Assembly: GCA_024762995.1 (NCBI GenBank)
Contig: JANTGI010000017.1
Coordinates: 1 to 35,377 of the forward strand
DNA length: 35,377 nt
Reading direction: 5' to 3'
From: Saprospiraceae bacterium
Lineage (GTDB): Bacteria; Bacteroidota; Bacteroidia; Chitinophagales; Saprospiraceae
Shown here piece by piece: positions 17,425-25,346 of the stretch. The first letter of the stretch is position 1, and every line of letters starts with the position of its first letter. The notes under the pieces are model-generated. The model saw only the letters and a list, made by a program, of their open reading frames with translations. It had not been told where the DNA came from and made no database searches. The translations under genes and the position numbers were made by a program.

Positions 17425-17453
17425 ATTTAGGGACACAATCAGAATAAATGTCC
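17425..17453 (+). repeat. Dispersed 29-bp repeat, copy at 17425
   Basis: Begins ATTTAGGGACACAATC and ends AATAAATGTCC; identical over all 29 bases to 32027-32055. Similarity continues more loosely (TTAG-CGA-ATT) beyond it. Internal arms GGACA and TGTCC can pair across 13 nt. A degenerate copy is at 11018-11040. Confidence 0.85.
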
Positions 17454-17499
17454 ATAATTAGGCGAGATTATTTTGAGATTAGACTAGGCGGGAAGTGCC

Positions 17500-17670
17500 A
17501 TGACCAACACAGTACAACCACAAAAGAAGCCGTACAAAATAGAAAAATCCTTTGACAAACGGTCTGAATCGCAACGATTGATTTTGATTATGCGTTATAA
17601 AGACCGAAATTCTATCAAAGGGATTCATTCTTTAAAACATAAGCTCTACCTGACTATTTATTTCCGATAA
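17500..17670 (+). CDS. Possible small basic protein, 56 aa
   Basis: ATG at 17500 opens a 56-codon frame ending TAA at 17668-17670. The product (starts MTNTVQPQKKPYKIEKSF, ends LKHKLYLTIYFR) is rich in Lys and Arg and has no recognised domain. It lies 46 nt after the dispersed 29-bp repeat and upstream of the M15 peptidase gene. It could be a real small gene, a transposase remnant or chance; the lack of promoter evidence keeps confidence low. Confidence 0.2.
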   Translation: MTNTVQPQKKPYKIEKSFDKRSESQRLILIMRYKDRNSIKGIHSLKHKLYLTIYFR

Positions 17671-17724
17671 AAACAAGGAAGAGTCCAGGCCGGATGATTG
17701 GTCTAAACCCCCACAATAATCGCC

Positions 17725-18471
17725 TTGAAAAGAAGAACAAAAAATAATTTAAAAACTTTTGCGGTACTTGTTGTCCTCTTTGTTCTCTTCATCAAAACCA
17801 ACTGGAGAGTCCAAGACCGCCTTTACGAAATCCTTTACGATTTAAGACATTCTAACCATCCTCCCTACTCCAAAAAGGAAATCACCGACGTCCTGTCCTC
17901 CATCCCAACCATGTCGTATGATCAATTAGATGGTGAATACCTTGAATACACTAAATCAGCCAAGCCCAAATACAAACCACTTCTCAAAGACCTGACCTAT
18001 TACAGAGTTAAAAGAAGTGACCTCAACAAGCGAGTGGTAGGGCCCTTCCGGCTCAAACAATTCATGTGCAATGATGAGTACTATACGGATTGCATCTTGG
18101 GAAAAGAAGAATTTGTCCCTTGCCCAATCAACCCCGAACTCTTTTTCAAGACACTAGATCTACTGGACAAACTCAACCAACTCGGCTACAATGAAGACGG
18201 TTTTGTCATCGTCAATGGACACCGCCACCCCGCCTACAATGAAAAAATAGGGGGAGCAAAACTCAGCCGCCATATCAAAGGTGAAGCCGTCGATATTTCC
18301 GTCTATGACATTGACGGAGATTCCTACTCCGACCAGCGAGATAAACAAATTATCCTAGACATCCTAGACAAATACATTATCAAAGACAAAGGCGGGATTG
18401 GTCTATACCCGGGCACGCACAATGTACACTATGATGTTCGGGGTACTAAAGCCCGATGGAATTCGTTTTAG
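17725..18471 (+). CDS. Membrane-anchored M15-type (YcbK/DUF882-like) peptidase
   Basis: 248 aa. It is predicted to cleave peptide crosslinks or stems of peptidoglycan on the outer side of the inner membrane. The start is TTG at 17725: an in-frame TAA lies seven codons upstream and no ATG occurs before residue 63. The N-terminus KRRTKNN followed by a hydrophobic helix (about 11-24) is a signal anchor. Zinc-binding residues of the family are visible in NGHRHPAYN (165-172), SRHIKGEAVD (His183, Asp190) and HNVHYDVRG (His235). Cys115, Cys123 and Cys133 are extra. It may share a transcript with the VTT gene 87 nt downstream, although a repeat lies between. Activity is inferred from motifs. Confidence 0.82.
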   Translation: MKRRTKNNLKTFAVLVVLFVLFIKTNWRVQDRLYEILYDLRHSNHPPYSKKEITDVLSSIPTMSYDQLDGEYLEYTKSAKPKYKPLLKDLTYYRVKRSDLNKRVVGPFRLKQFMCNDEYYTDCILGKEEFVPCPINPELFFKTLDLLDKLNQLGYNEDGFVIVNGHRHPAYNEKIGGAKLSRHIKGEAVDISVYDIDGDSYSDQRDKQIILDILDKYIIKDKGGIGLYPGTHNVHYDVRGTKARWNSF

Positions 18472-18522
18472 CCCCGTCCCAAAACAAATCAGAAAAGCTC
18501 CTGTTTGTAGGCAGAAACGAAC

Positions 18523-18541
18523 GGGTACCTAAACAATTACA
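18523..18541 (-). repeat. Copy of TGTAnnTGTTTAGGTAC intergenic repeat
   Basis: The reverse complement reads TGTAATTGTTTAGGTACCC, matching copies at 10700 and 15544. A TGTAGGCAGA just upstream (18506-18515) recalls one arm of the palindrome at 15652-15660. Confidence 0.65.
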
Positions 18542-18558
18542 AAAGGGAAACTAATCCA

Positions 18559-19212
18559 ATGCAGCACTTAATCAAGGTGATATTAAAGATGGCTCTTATT
18601 TTCATCGTTATTTTTATCATAGCCAAAGTAACCGGTGTATTGAGTGTAGATCAAGTAAAATCATGGCTCATCGCTGCCAAAAAGCTTTCTCCCGCCTACA
18701 TGAGTAGCATCGTTATCCTCTTACTAATAACAGATTTAATGGTGACAGTCCCGACTATGACTATTATTGGTTTAGCGGGATATTTTTTAGGATTTTCTTA
18801 TGGATTGTTGGCCTCTATGGCCGGGTTAATGGCAGCCGGCATAATAGGCTATGAACTCGGCGCATTATTTGGTCAGCGATTTCTAAGCCTATTACTTAAA
18901 AACAAAAAACAACAAGACCAAGCGAAATCCTCTTTTGCAAGACATGGCTCCATGATGATTATTTTAGCCAGAGCCGTCCCCATGCTTCCGGAAATTAGTG
19001 CTTACCTTGCTGGAATGACCAAAATGCCTTTCAGAAAATTCATCGTCGCTTGGTTTCTAAATACTTTACCATACAGCCTACTCATTTCTTATGCCGGCTC
19101 GATTAGCTCCGTGGATGACCCCCAACCTGCTTTTTATACGGCCATTGGGATTTCGACGACCCTGTGGATAGGATGGTTTCTTTTTAATAAACGGCATCGT
19201 GCTGCCTTCTAA
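18559..19212 (+). CDS. VTT-domain (TVP38/TMEM64, DedA-like) membrane protein
   Basis: 217 aa, an inner-membrane protein of the SNARE-associated/VTT family. Members are linked to lipid scrambling and undecaprenyl-phosphate or phospholipid flipping; the substrate here is unknown. Hydrophobic helices are at about 8-28, 45-68, 75-100, 145-175 and 185-207. The family's signature is visible in the glycine-rich re-entrant segment (GLAGYFLGFSYGLLASMAGLMAAGIIGYELGALFG) and in ARAVPMLPEISAYLAGMTKMPFRKFI, where the Arg and Pro are conserved. Convergent with the cysteine-rich protein gene. Confidence 0.85.
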   Translation: MQHLIKVILKMALIFIVIFIIAKVTGVLSVDQVKSWLIAAKKLSPAYMSSIVILLLITDLMVTVPTMTIIGLAGYFLGFSYGLLASMAGLMAAGIIGYELGALFGQRFLSLLLKNKKQQDQAKSSFARHGSMMIILARAVPMLPEISAYLAGMTKMPFRKFIVAWFLNTLPYSLLISYAGSISSVDDPQPAFYTAIGISTTLWIGWFLFNKRHRAAF

Positions 19213-19220
19213 ATCTCCAA

Positions 19221-19263
19221 AAATTTAGTATTTAACCCAACTTGGCTATTCAGGACTAAATTT
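19221..19263. terminator. A/T-rich inverted repeat between convergent genes
   Basis: AAATTTAGT (19221-19229) and ACTAAATTT (19255-19263) are perfect 9-bp arms with a 25-nt spacer, in the 68-bp gap between two converging stop codons. The low GC makes it a weak terminator candidate. Confidence 0.4.
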
Positions 19264-19280
19264 GACCACACCTGTGCCAT

Positions 19281-20981
19281 TTAATAAGCCAACAAATACA
19301 TATTGTAAAGAGCCATAAAATCTAAACCATTCGCCCGTTTCGGTGGATTCCAACCTGTAATCAGTCCATCATCTCCCACATTCGTTGCTTGCCAATGACT
19401 CCCTTCCCATCCGGGAATATTTTTACAGTCGAAATCCGGCCAATATTTATCCCCGCCACCCCATGGCCAATTCTTTTTATAATCAGCAGGTATATGACAC
19501 GGACCCCCTACGGGCGCATCACATAATGCCTTCCTAAAAAAAGCCTTCCCCCCTACACGCTCTGCCACGGGCTCCCCTTCCGGAAACAACAAGTCATTAC
19601 CTAACAATAATATTTCTTTATGCAATTTCTTCGCAAAATACACCGCTCGCCTATTCTTCTTTTTATTCGGGCTTAAGTCCCGAAACCCACTTGACTGTTT
19701 CAAATAAAACTCCCCATTAAAACTAGATGGAAAAACGGACATACTCTTAAAAAAAGTCTTTTGATAAAAATTACTCTTATAGGTGGTATCTTGCAATAGA
19801 GCATTCAGCCTTTTTAGCCCGTAAATGGTCGGTCGCAAATCCCCTCCTTCACATTCCGAAAGGTGCACCGGTCGGCGACAATTTTTCTTGCTACCGGGCA
19901 ATGAGATACGTTTGTTTTGTATGGCGGACAAGATGCCTTGCGCTATTTTTTGCATCATCTCCAAAGGATAAAACTCCTGCCCTTCACAAGTCCGCACCAC
20001 TGCCGTTGGCGGAATATACTTCTTGATAAACAGAAATCCATAAAACAAATTAATAATCTGATCATGACTCAAAAAAAACTGCGACCGAGCCAAATAACAT
20101 AGTGAATCAACAGGCGGGCAATCACTACCCCCTACCGGAGTCAATGCCCCAAAAGCTCCACCAATCGCATCCACATGCCAAGTCTCATCCGTCGGATCAT
20201 GAAAAATGTCCTCTAAATTTTGACCTGCATCACAACGAATCAAAAAACCATTATATCCCGAAAAATCAGGAACAAATCGGGCATTCTCCTTCACCTTAAC
20301 ATCCCAATTTCGATGACAATTATTCCACCAACCTATCCTATCTTGCGAGCTTTGCTTCTTCGTACAAAGGAGTTCCCCGCCTGACCTTTTAGCATAAGTC
20401 CTATCCAATAGGTGTTGGGCTTGCATATCCAGCCGTCGCAAGGCCTGCAAACTCAAAAAGATGTCTTCCAGGGCTTTTTGCTGACCTTTGACATCGCCTT
20501 CTCGCCGTTTCAATTCATATTCCGTTCCCAAAGTCACCAACCACCAGCCCAACTCCGATAGCGTCTCCGAACCAAAATCCAGCCAATTAAACCGATGCTT
20601 CTTATTCTCTCTGGGGTCATCCTCCTCCCCAATCCAAGAGATTCCAAAATTCCTACAGTCCTCATTCATCCGGTTGTTCAGTTCATTGCCGGGTATTCCT
20701 GCCCCATTAGGCGAAATCCATAGATTGGTGGCCGGAAGACCATATCCTTGCTTCTGAAACTGACATTGGGTTGAGTCTTTCGACAAAACCAAACCAATTC
20801 CATCATGAACACAACCCGCATTCGAGCGGTCATTCACTATAAAATGCCGATAAAACCGTTCCTTATAAAGGCGATATTTTCGGCGCAAGCCATCATCCTT
20901 GCAGTTTTGCCCAAAAGAATTCATCGATACCATCAATAGAAGCAAACCGATGAATAGACGAGTTTGTGTTCCTTTTTTCAT
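19281..20981 (-). CDS. Cysteine-rich secreted protein of unknown function
   Basis: 566 aa from the ATG at 20981. That start gives a proper signal peptide (MKKGTQTRLFIGLLLLMVSM, cleavage after SFG) and follows a TATATTTG box by three bases. I recognise no family. The mature chain has about 15 cysteines spread along its length, so disulfides and export are likely. Features include FLSHDQIINLFYGFLFIKKYIPP, which resembles a helix of alpha/alpha-toroid proteins, and a Trp/Gly-rich C-terminus (NWPWGGGDKYWPDF, GWEGSHWQA). It could be a secreted enzyme or a surface protein. No T9SS sorting domain is evident. It follows the glucosaminidase gene by 77 nt on the same strand but has its own promoter. 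Confidence 0.72.
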   Translation of the reverse strand: MKKGTQTRLFIGLLLLMVSMNSFGQNCKDDGLRRKYRLYKERFYRHFIVNDRSNAGCVHDGIGLVLSKDSTQCQFQKQGYGLPATNLWISPNGAGIPGNELNNRMNEDCRNFGISWIGEEDDPRENKKHRFNWLDFGSETLSELGWWLVTLGTEYELKRREGDVKGQQKALEDIFLSLQALRRLDMQAQHLLDRTYAKRSGGELLCTKKQSSQDRIGWWNNCHRNWDVKVKENARFVPDFSGYNGFLIRCDAGQNLEDIFHDPTDETWHVDAIGGAFGALTPVGGSDCPPVDSLCYLARSQFFLSHDQIINLFYGFLFIKKYIPPTAVVRTCEGQEFYPLEMMQKIAQGILSAIQNKRISLPGSKKNCRRPVHLSECEGGDLRPTIYGLKRLNALLQDTTYKSNFYQKTFFKSMSVFPSSFNGEFYLKQSSGFRDLSPNKKKNRRAVYFAKKLHKEILLLGNDLLFPEGEPVAERVGGKAFFRKALCDAPVGGPCHIPADYKKNWPWGGGDKYWPDFDCKNIPGWEGSHWQATNVGDDGLITGWNPPKRANGLDFMALYNMYLLAY

Positions 20982-20984
20982 GCT

Positions 20985-20992
20985 CAAATATA
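20985..20992 (-). promoter_or_regulatory. -7 promoter box TATATTTG, three bases before the start codon
   Basis: Exact match to TAnnTTTG on the minus strand, with AGC between it and the ATG at 20981. A perfect inverted repeat ends one base upstream of it. Confidence 0.6.
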
Positions 20993-20993
20993 C

Positions 20994-21029
20994 AAAGAAA
21001 CCAATCAAAATCAATCGATTGGTTTCTTT
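20994..21029. promoter_or_regulatory. 13-bp perfect dyad just upstream of a -7 box
   Basis: AAAGAAACCAATC (20994-21006) and GATTGGTTTCTTT (21017-21029) are perfect inverted arms around 10 A/T-rich bases. The dyad ends one base before the TATATTTG box and occupies the -33 region, as an operator would. Since the glucosaminidase stop is at 21059, it could instead be that gene's terminator. Confidence 0.55.
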
Positions 21030-21058
21030 CACGTATAACATGTGTTGCCTCTACGACA

Positions 21059-21877
21059 TCAACGAATCGCCATTTTATACAGTTTATCTGTTTCTACCCC
21101 ACGAATAATCGGCTTAGGTTCTTCAGAGAGATAGATATAAAATTTTCCTGCAACCATCTCTTCTTCCTGATTAAACCGAATGCTTTCCGTGACCCGTTGT
21201 TCTGCCGCCGCCTGCTCTTTCAACAATTCCCTTTCGGAAACATTGGCTGCGACTCCTTCCAAGGTACCTTGGATGACTCTGATTGCTTGATGATTATTAG
21301 GATGTAAGGCATCCAGATGGATAGGGATGTGATGGGCCAATTGAAAACCGACCTTATCAAAATCATTAAAATGATGTTTTTCTATTAAATTAATAAGTTT
21401 TTTGGCATATCTGGGGTCTGTGGCATAACCGGCTTTTTGGAGTCCGTGTGCCCATCCTTTGTAATTAAATAATCCTTGCTCAAAAAGCCTGCGGTACCGA
21501 TTGCCCGAAGCCAAAAAAGCAGAATGGTCATGCCAAGAATCTTCCGGATAGGCATACTTCCTGAATTTGGATTTTTTTACAATTCTCTTGTGCTTTTTGT
21601 ATTCGACGGACTTCATGACCACATACGGACCGTCCCAGTCATTCTTCGCTTTAATTCCAAAGAAATTATTGCTATCTTGTGCCAAATCGCTTTGTCCATG
21701 CTTAGATTCCAAGAAGGCTTGCGCCAAAATGATACTCGCAGGAATATCAAACTCCATCATCTGTTGAACGGCGATATAAGCATAATCTTCTGTAAAGGAA
21801 GTAACATCTTCCGGACTGTACCCGAAGGTGGAAAAGGGTAGCAGAATAAATAGGAGGCGAAAGTAGTATTTTGGCAT
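21059..21877 (-). CDS. Secreted glucosaminidase-family peptidoglycan hydrolase
   Basis: 272 aa from the ATG at 21877, which gives a signal peptide (MPKYYFRLLFILLPFSTFG). The glucosaminidase (GH73-like) domain covers about 25-170 and should cleave GlcNAc-MurNAc bonds in the wall. The core reads DIPASIILAQAFLESKHGQSDLA with Glu57 as the expected catalytic acid, then NNFFGIKA and the aromatic/aspartate segments SWHDHSAFL and YATDPRYAKKLINLIE. The C-terminal 90 residues hold no LysM consensus; KFYIYLSEEPKPI may be a remnant or a different short domain. Its gene is divergent from the TPR gene. Confidence 0.88.
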   Translation of the reverse strand: MPKYYFRLLFILLPFSTFGYSPEDVTSFTEDYAYIAVQQMMEFDIPASIILAQAFLESKHGQSDLAQDSNNFFGIKAKNDWDGPYVVMKSVEYKKHKRIVKKSKFRKYAYPEDSWHDHSAFLASGNRYRRLFEQGLFNYKGWAHGLQKAGYATDPRYAKKLINLIEKHHFNDFDKVGFQLAHHIPIHLDALHPNNHQAIRVIQGTLEGVAANVSERELLKEQAAAEQRVTESIRFNQEEEMVAGKFYIYLSEEPKPIIRGVETDKLYKMAIR

Positions 21878-21942
21878 ACTTTTGGGCTGTTTAAATGACA
21901 AAATCTTCTTGCTCTTTGTTTTTTCGCAAGAAATTTAGAGTA

Positions 21943-21978
21943 CTAGTTCAGCCTACCTTATTGGATAGACCGAACTAG
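21943..21978. promoter_or_regulatory. Imperfect dyad in the divergent glucosaminidase/TPR spacer
   Basis: CTAGTTC (21943-21949) and GAACTAG (21972-21978) are perfect outer arms, with further partial pairing (CTA and TAG) inside. In a divergent intergenic region, an operator is possible. Only position and symmetry support it. Confidence 0.35.
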
Positions 21979-22086
21979 AACAAACCCAAAGTCAAATATC
22001 TTCTCATAGTATGTTTGACGCATGGGAACAAATAATCATACTGCAAGTAAAATGCCAACTTTGTCCATTCGAATAATTAATCGACT

Positions 22087-23100
22087 ATGCCACGTTTTTT
22101 AACTCTTATTTTTTGTTTTTTCCTTTTTGCGCAAGCATCTCCGGCTCAAAGCCTGACAGAAAGATACTATAAAAAAGGCGTTGAATTTCAAGAAAAAGCC
22201 ATTTATTCTCGGGCCATTGACTATTACACTGAAGTCTTGAATCACGAGCCCCAACATGTCGAAGCACGATACAATCGGGCGGTCGTCTATTTTGAGATAA
22301 AGGAATACAGGAAAGCACTTTTTGATGTACGCACGCTTCTTGAAGCTCACCCTATGGACCCGGATTTGCACAGTCTTACCGGACTAATCTATGCGAAGTT
22401 GAAGGAGCCGGATGAAGCCATACGCTACATTAATCGAGCGTTAGAAATACAGGACGAACCAATATTCCACTTGCGCAAAGCCGATATCCTTTTACAAAAC
22501 AAACAGCCGGAGTTGGCATTCAAGGAGTTATACACCGCTTTGGAAGACCCGGACTTAGAGCCATCTATCCTTGAACTCCGTGCCATAGCTTATGTCGATC
22601 TTCATCAGCCCAATCAAGCCATCGGAACCTATACGCATCTTATCAATCTCAACCCCAGACCGGAATATTACTACAACCGGGGGCTTTTGAGACGACGCAT
22701 AAAGGACGTCGCTGGTGCTTGCAATGATTTTAAAGAAGCATCCAAAGAGCCTTTTTTTGAAGAAGCTTTAGAGGCGTTGATTCATTGCCAATGGGAGCAA
22801 AATGACACCGCCGCCGTCGAAGCAACCGGCAAAAACGGCATTATCCATTTTCCCAATAATCCTACTTTTTATTTATTTTCAGGTCTTGCCGCCCTCCGAA
22901 AAGGCAAAAGCAAACTAGCCGTAAAATGGTTTAACAAGGCAGAACAACTCGGGCTAAAATCAGCCGAAGTCTATATCAACAAAGGCCTTGCACTCCTACA
23001 ATATGACAAACAAAAAGCCAAAGAAGCCTTTTTGCTTGCGCTAAAAATTGATGCAACAAATAAAGTAGCTCGACACAACTTAGACCTGTTAGGCTATTGA
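22087..23100 (+). CDS. Secreted TPR-repeat protein
   Basis: 337 aa. The signal peptide (MPRFLTLIFCFFLFAQASPA) is followed by tandem TPR motifs across most of the chain, e.g. YKKGVEFQEKAIYSRAIDYYTEVLNHEPQHVEARYNRAVVYFEIKEYRKAL in the first repeats and the final KSAEVYINKGLALLQYDKQKAKEAFLLALKID. TPRs form a superhelix that binds other proteins, so this is probably a periplasmic scaffold or adaptor. No second domain is visible. It converges with the DUF6427 gene, 14 bp between stops, so any complex partners are not obvious from the neighbourhood. One copy each of the full TTGCGCAAGC motif and a variant lies in this gene. Confidence 0.85.
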   Translation: MPRFLTLIFCFFLFAQASPAQSLTERYYKKGVEFQEKAIYSRAIDYYTEVLNHEPQHVEARYNRAVVYFEIKEYRKALFDVRTLLEAHPMDPDLHSLTGLIYAKLKEPDEAIRYINRALEIQDEPIFHLRKADILLQNKQPELAFKELYTALEDPDLEPSILELRAIAYVDLHQPNQAIGTYTHLINLNPRPEYYYNRGLLRRRIKDVAGACNDFKEASKEPFFEEALEALIHCQWEQNDTAAVEATGKNGIIHFPNNPTFYLFSGLAALRKGKSKLAVKWFNKAEQLGLKSAEVYINKGLALLQYDKQKAKEAFLLALKIDATNKVARHNLDLLGY

Positions 23101-23114
23101 GGGTATAACTTCAC

Positions 23115-24101
23115 TTACGCCAAATGAAACTTATAAATATTCAGCATTACTAAAATTAACGCAACCAAGTGTGCGAGTTCTAAAGTAAAGGATACCTCCC
23201 CGTTTTTGCGCTTTATAAGTACACCATAAATAAAAGCCAAATACAAAACCATTAAAAATAAATAGCTAAAATCACTTAATCGTAAAAACAACAAGCTACC
23301 AAAAGCCGCAAAAAGGAAATTATACATCACCCGGATATATTGCTTGGCATGATGCTGCTGTTTGGTCATCATCGCCGGCTGAATAAAAACAGCCACAGCA
23401 AATAAAATAATAAATACCAATAACACACCGTAGGTGACCCACCCCCAGTTATTAAACAACGAATATAAGGCATAGTTAAAAGTAAACGTCCGAGACCAAA
23501 AATAATCAAAATTCCCGGCCATATAATAGCCTACCCCGGCCAACAATATCGGATTAACCCACCCCAATAATAAGGCTAAAATCTCTTTTAGCCGAAAGGC
23601 TCCAAACAAAAACATAGAAAGCAAGGCCGGCACGACAAAGATCATGTAATATGGGGTCATCAATCCGGCAATCCCCAACAAAATTCCTATATAATAATCC
23701 GTCTCCCTTCTCTCCGCCTCCTTCGCTAAATTAAATATCCGATCAATAGCAAATAAGATAAAGGTACTGCCCACTAAATAAGGCGAAAACGTCTGAAAAG
23801 CCAACAAACTACCGGATAACAATATATAAATCAGTGCCACAAAATAATCTCTATGATAACCAATCCGACGCTCAAAAACCAAACGATTTAGAATCATCGC
23901 ATTGATAAAAACCAATATCGCTCCCATTATTGCACCTACCAAAGGATTGCGTCCAAAGGATTGCACCAAAAGCTCATACAACACCCCGCCATTTTCCGGC
24001 AACGGAATAGGATGAATAAAACCATAAAATCGGGTCGCCACTAGGTACAAAACCAAAAATACAGCCGTAATGAGTTTCGTATTATTAAATAGAGATAGCA
24101 A
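23115..24101 (-). CDS. DUF6427-like polytopic membrane protein
   Basis: 328 aa with about nine to ten hydrophobic helices spread over the full length (starts MLSLFNNTKLITAVFLVLYL, ends ALILVMLNIYKFHLA). The start looks to be TTG at 24101, eight nt after the nucleotidyltransferase stop; there is no in-frame ATG nearby upstream. The N-terminus, size and topology match the Bacteroidota family DUF6427, whose members often sit beside envelope-biogenesis genes. Tight coupling to the nucleotidyltransferase suggests a shared role in making or exporting a surface glycan, but that is inference. Confidence 0.72.
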   Translation of the reverse strand: MLSLFNNTKLITAVFLVLYLVATRFYGFIHPIPLPENGGVLYELLVQSFGRNPLVGAIMGAILVFINAMILNRLVFERRIGYHRDYFVALIYILLSGSLLAFQTFSPYLVGSTFILFAIDRIFNLAKEAERRETDYYIGILLGIAGLMTPYYMIFVVPALLSMFLFGAFRLKEILALLLGWVNPILLAGVGYYMAGNFDYFWSRTFTFNYALYSLFNNWGWVTYGVLLVFIILFAVAVFIQPAMMTKQQHHAKQYIRVMYNFLFAAFGSLLFLRLSDFSYLFLMVLYLAFIYGVLIKRKNGEVSFTLELAHLVALILVMLNIYKFHLA

Positions 24102-24109
24102 GATTTTGA

Positions 24110-25129
24110 TTATTTTCCAAATTCAATTTCTGTATTTTCACCGATATTCAAACTAACGTGATGCCCTTTTACAGAAGCATCATTCCCGACTATTGACTTC
24201 CGCAAAACTATTTCTCGTAGCTCCGCAAATGAACCGATGATTGAATTATCTACAATTGAGCTGACGATAACGGAGTTAGAGCCAATCGTCACATGGGGCC
24301 CAATAATCGAATTGTTGATGGTGCAATTTTTACCGATGGCCACCGGATGTATGATAATCGTCTGCTCATAACTGTCCAAATCCACACCTTGAGAATCCAT
24401 CAAATTCAACAAAGTGGCGTTGGTTTCAAGTAATACATCTCTTCTGCCACAGTCAAACCACTTATTGACATGAAAAATAGATATCTGCTCTCCTTCTTTA
24501 ATCATACGCATCAAAGCGTCTGTCAATTGAACTTCTTCATTTTTAATGGTTTCTTCGCCTACGATTTCTTCTAATGCAGATAACAACTTGGGTATGTGGT
24601 CCAATTTATAGATTCCAACAATAGCCAAATTTGATGTAGGCACGCTAGGTTTTTCTACGGCCTTGGTCAAATAGCCGTCATGGCCTACTTCCACTATCCC
24701 AAAATCCGAAGGGTTTTTGACGACACTTACGCCCACGCATGAGCCTTTTACATCCAAAAATGATGAAAAATCAAGCTCCAGAATCGTATCTCCTAAGGCA
24801 ATTACAATCTCATCCGCTTGCGCAATGGCATCAGAAGCAGACCATATCGCATGACCAAGCCCCAAACGCTCTGCTTGATAGACAAATTCAACATTCAATT
24901 CGGGATAAGTCTCTGTTACATATTGCCGTATCTTATCTCCCAAATAACCGATAATAATCACAAAATCCTTTATGCCTACCTGCAAAAATTGATCAATAAT
25001 ATGGGAAATAATCGGCTTGCCGGCCACCGGAATCAATGGTTTGGGCTGGGTAAAAGTATGCGGCCGGAGCTTCGTCCCCACACCTGCAACAGGTATAACC
25101 GCCTTTATTTTTTTCTCTTTCAAAACCAT
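24110..25129 (-). CDS. Sugar-phosphate nucleotidyltransferase with left-handed beta-helix tail
   Basis: 339 aa from the ATG at 25129 (a TTG at 25156 is the upstream alternative). It makes an NDP-sugar from NTP and a sugar 1-phosphate. The Rossmann-like N-terminal domain has the nucleotide-binding loop AVIPVAGVGTKLRPHT with TQPKPLIPVAGKPI; the usual Gly-x-Gly-T-R-(L/M) here reads GVGTKLR, with Lys in place of Arg. LGDTILELDFS and FDCGRR are further family marks. From about residue 250 the hexapeptide repeats (IGKNCTINNSIIGPHVTIGSNSVI) form the beta-helix seen in GlmU- and RmlA-long-type proteins. Sugar and nucleotide are uncertain. It leads a two-gene operon with DUF6427. Confidence 0.88.
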   Translation of the reverse strand: MVLKEKKIKAVIPVAGVGTKLRPHTFTQPKPLIPVAGKPIISHIIDQFLQVGIKDFVIIIGYLGDKIRQYVTETYPELNVEFVYQAERLGLGHAIWSASDAIAQADEIVIALGDTILELDFSSFLDVKGSCVGVSVVKNPSDFGIVEVGHDGYLTKAVEKPSVPTSNLAIVGIYKLDHIPKLLSALEEIVGEETIKNEEVQLTDALMRMIKEGEQISIFHVNKWFDCGRRDVLLETNATLLNLMDSQGVDLDSYEQTIIIHPVAIGKNCTINNSIIGPHVTIGSNSVIVSSIVDNSIIGSFAELREIVLRKSIVGNDASVKGHHVSLNIGENTEIEFGK

Positions 25130-25158
25130 ATTTTCAGTTGCGTATGCAAAAGTCAACC

Positions 25159-25166
25159 CGAAGGTA
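25159..25166 (-). promoter_or_regulatory. Possible -7 box TACCTTCG for the nucleotidyltransferase operon
   Basis: Seven of eight positions match TAnnTTTG on the minus strand, 29 nt before the ATG at 25129. It supports that ATG over the TTG at 25156. Confidence 0.35.
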
Positions 25167-25277
25167 TAAAGAATTACTGTAATTTAGGCATTCCTTTAAA
25201 TTATTTTACTGTTGAATTCTTTTTAACCTAGGTTTGCTTAAGGATAGACGACTCCTCTTGTTTCATTTCTTCGTTTT

Positions 25278-25293
25278 TAGTCAAATTTGACTA
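25278..25293. promoter_or_regulatory. 16-bp perfect palindrome TAGTCAAATTTGACTA
   Basis: An uninterrupted 16-bp palindrome in the 217-bp gap between gldB and the nucleotidyltransferase, about 110 bp upstream of the latter's -7 box. It has the look of a homodimer operator. Chance is possible in A/T-rich DNA, and distance from the promoter weakens the case. Confidence 0.35.
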
Positions 25294-25346
25294 TTGACGT
25301 GGAGCTCAATCATACGGAGTGGAAGTTGTCGTTTGCTTCAGAAATC

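Larger units (their letters stand above)
17166..17724. other. 559-bp intergenic region with dispersed repeat and a possible small ORF
   Basis: Contains the promoter box of the glycosyltransferase, a small hairpin GACTG-GGCG-CAGTC at 17243-17256, a perfect copy of a dispersed 29-bp repeat (17425-17453) and a 56-codon ORF (17500-17670). Nothing else is recognisable. It may be the decayed remains of a mobile element. Confidence 0.5.

Noticed and set aside
17694-17747. 17-codon ATG ORF overlapping the TTG start of the M15 peptidase
   Set aside because: Too short, no conserved feature, and no promoter or coupling evidence; more likely chance.
20982-21041. Upstream ATG giving 20 more residues on the cysteine-rich protein
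   Set aside because: The extension translates the perfect inverted repeat and the promoter box; the ATG at 20981 gives a normal signal peptide.
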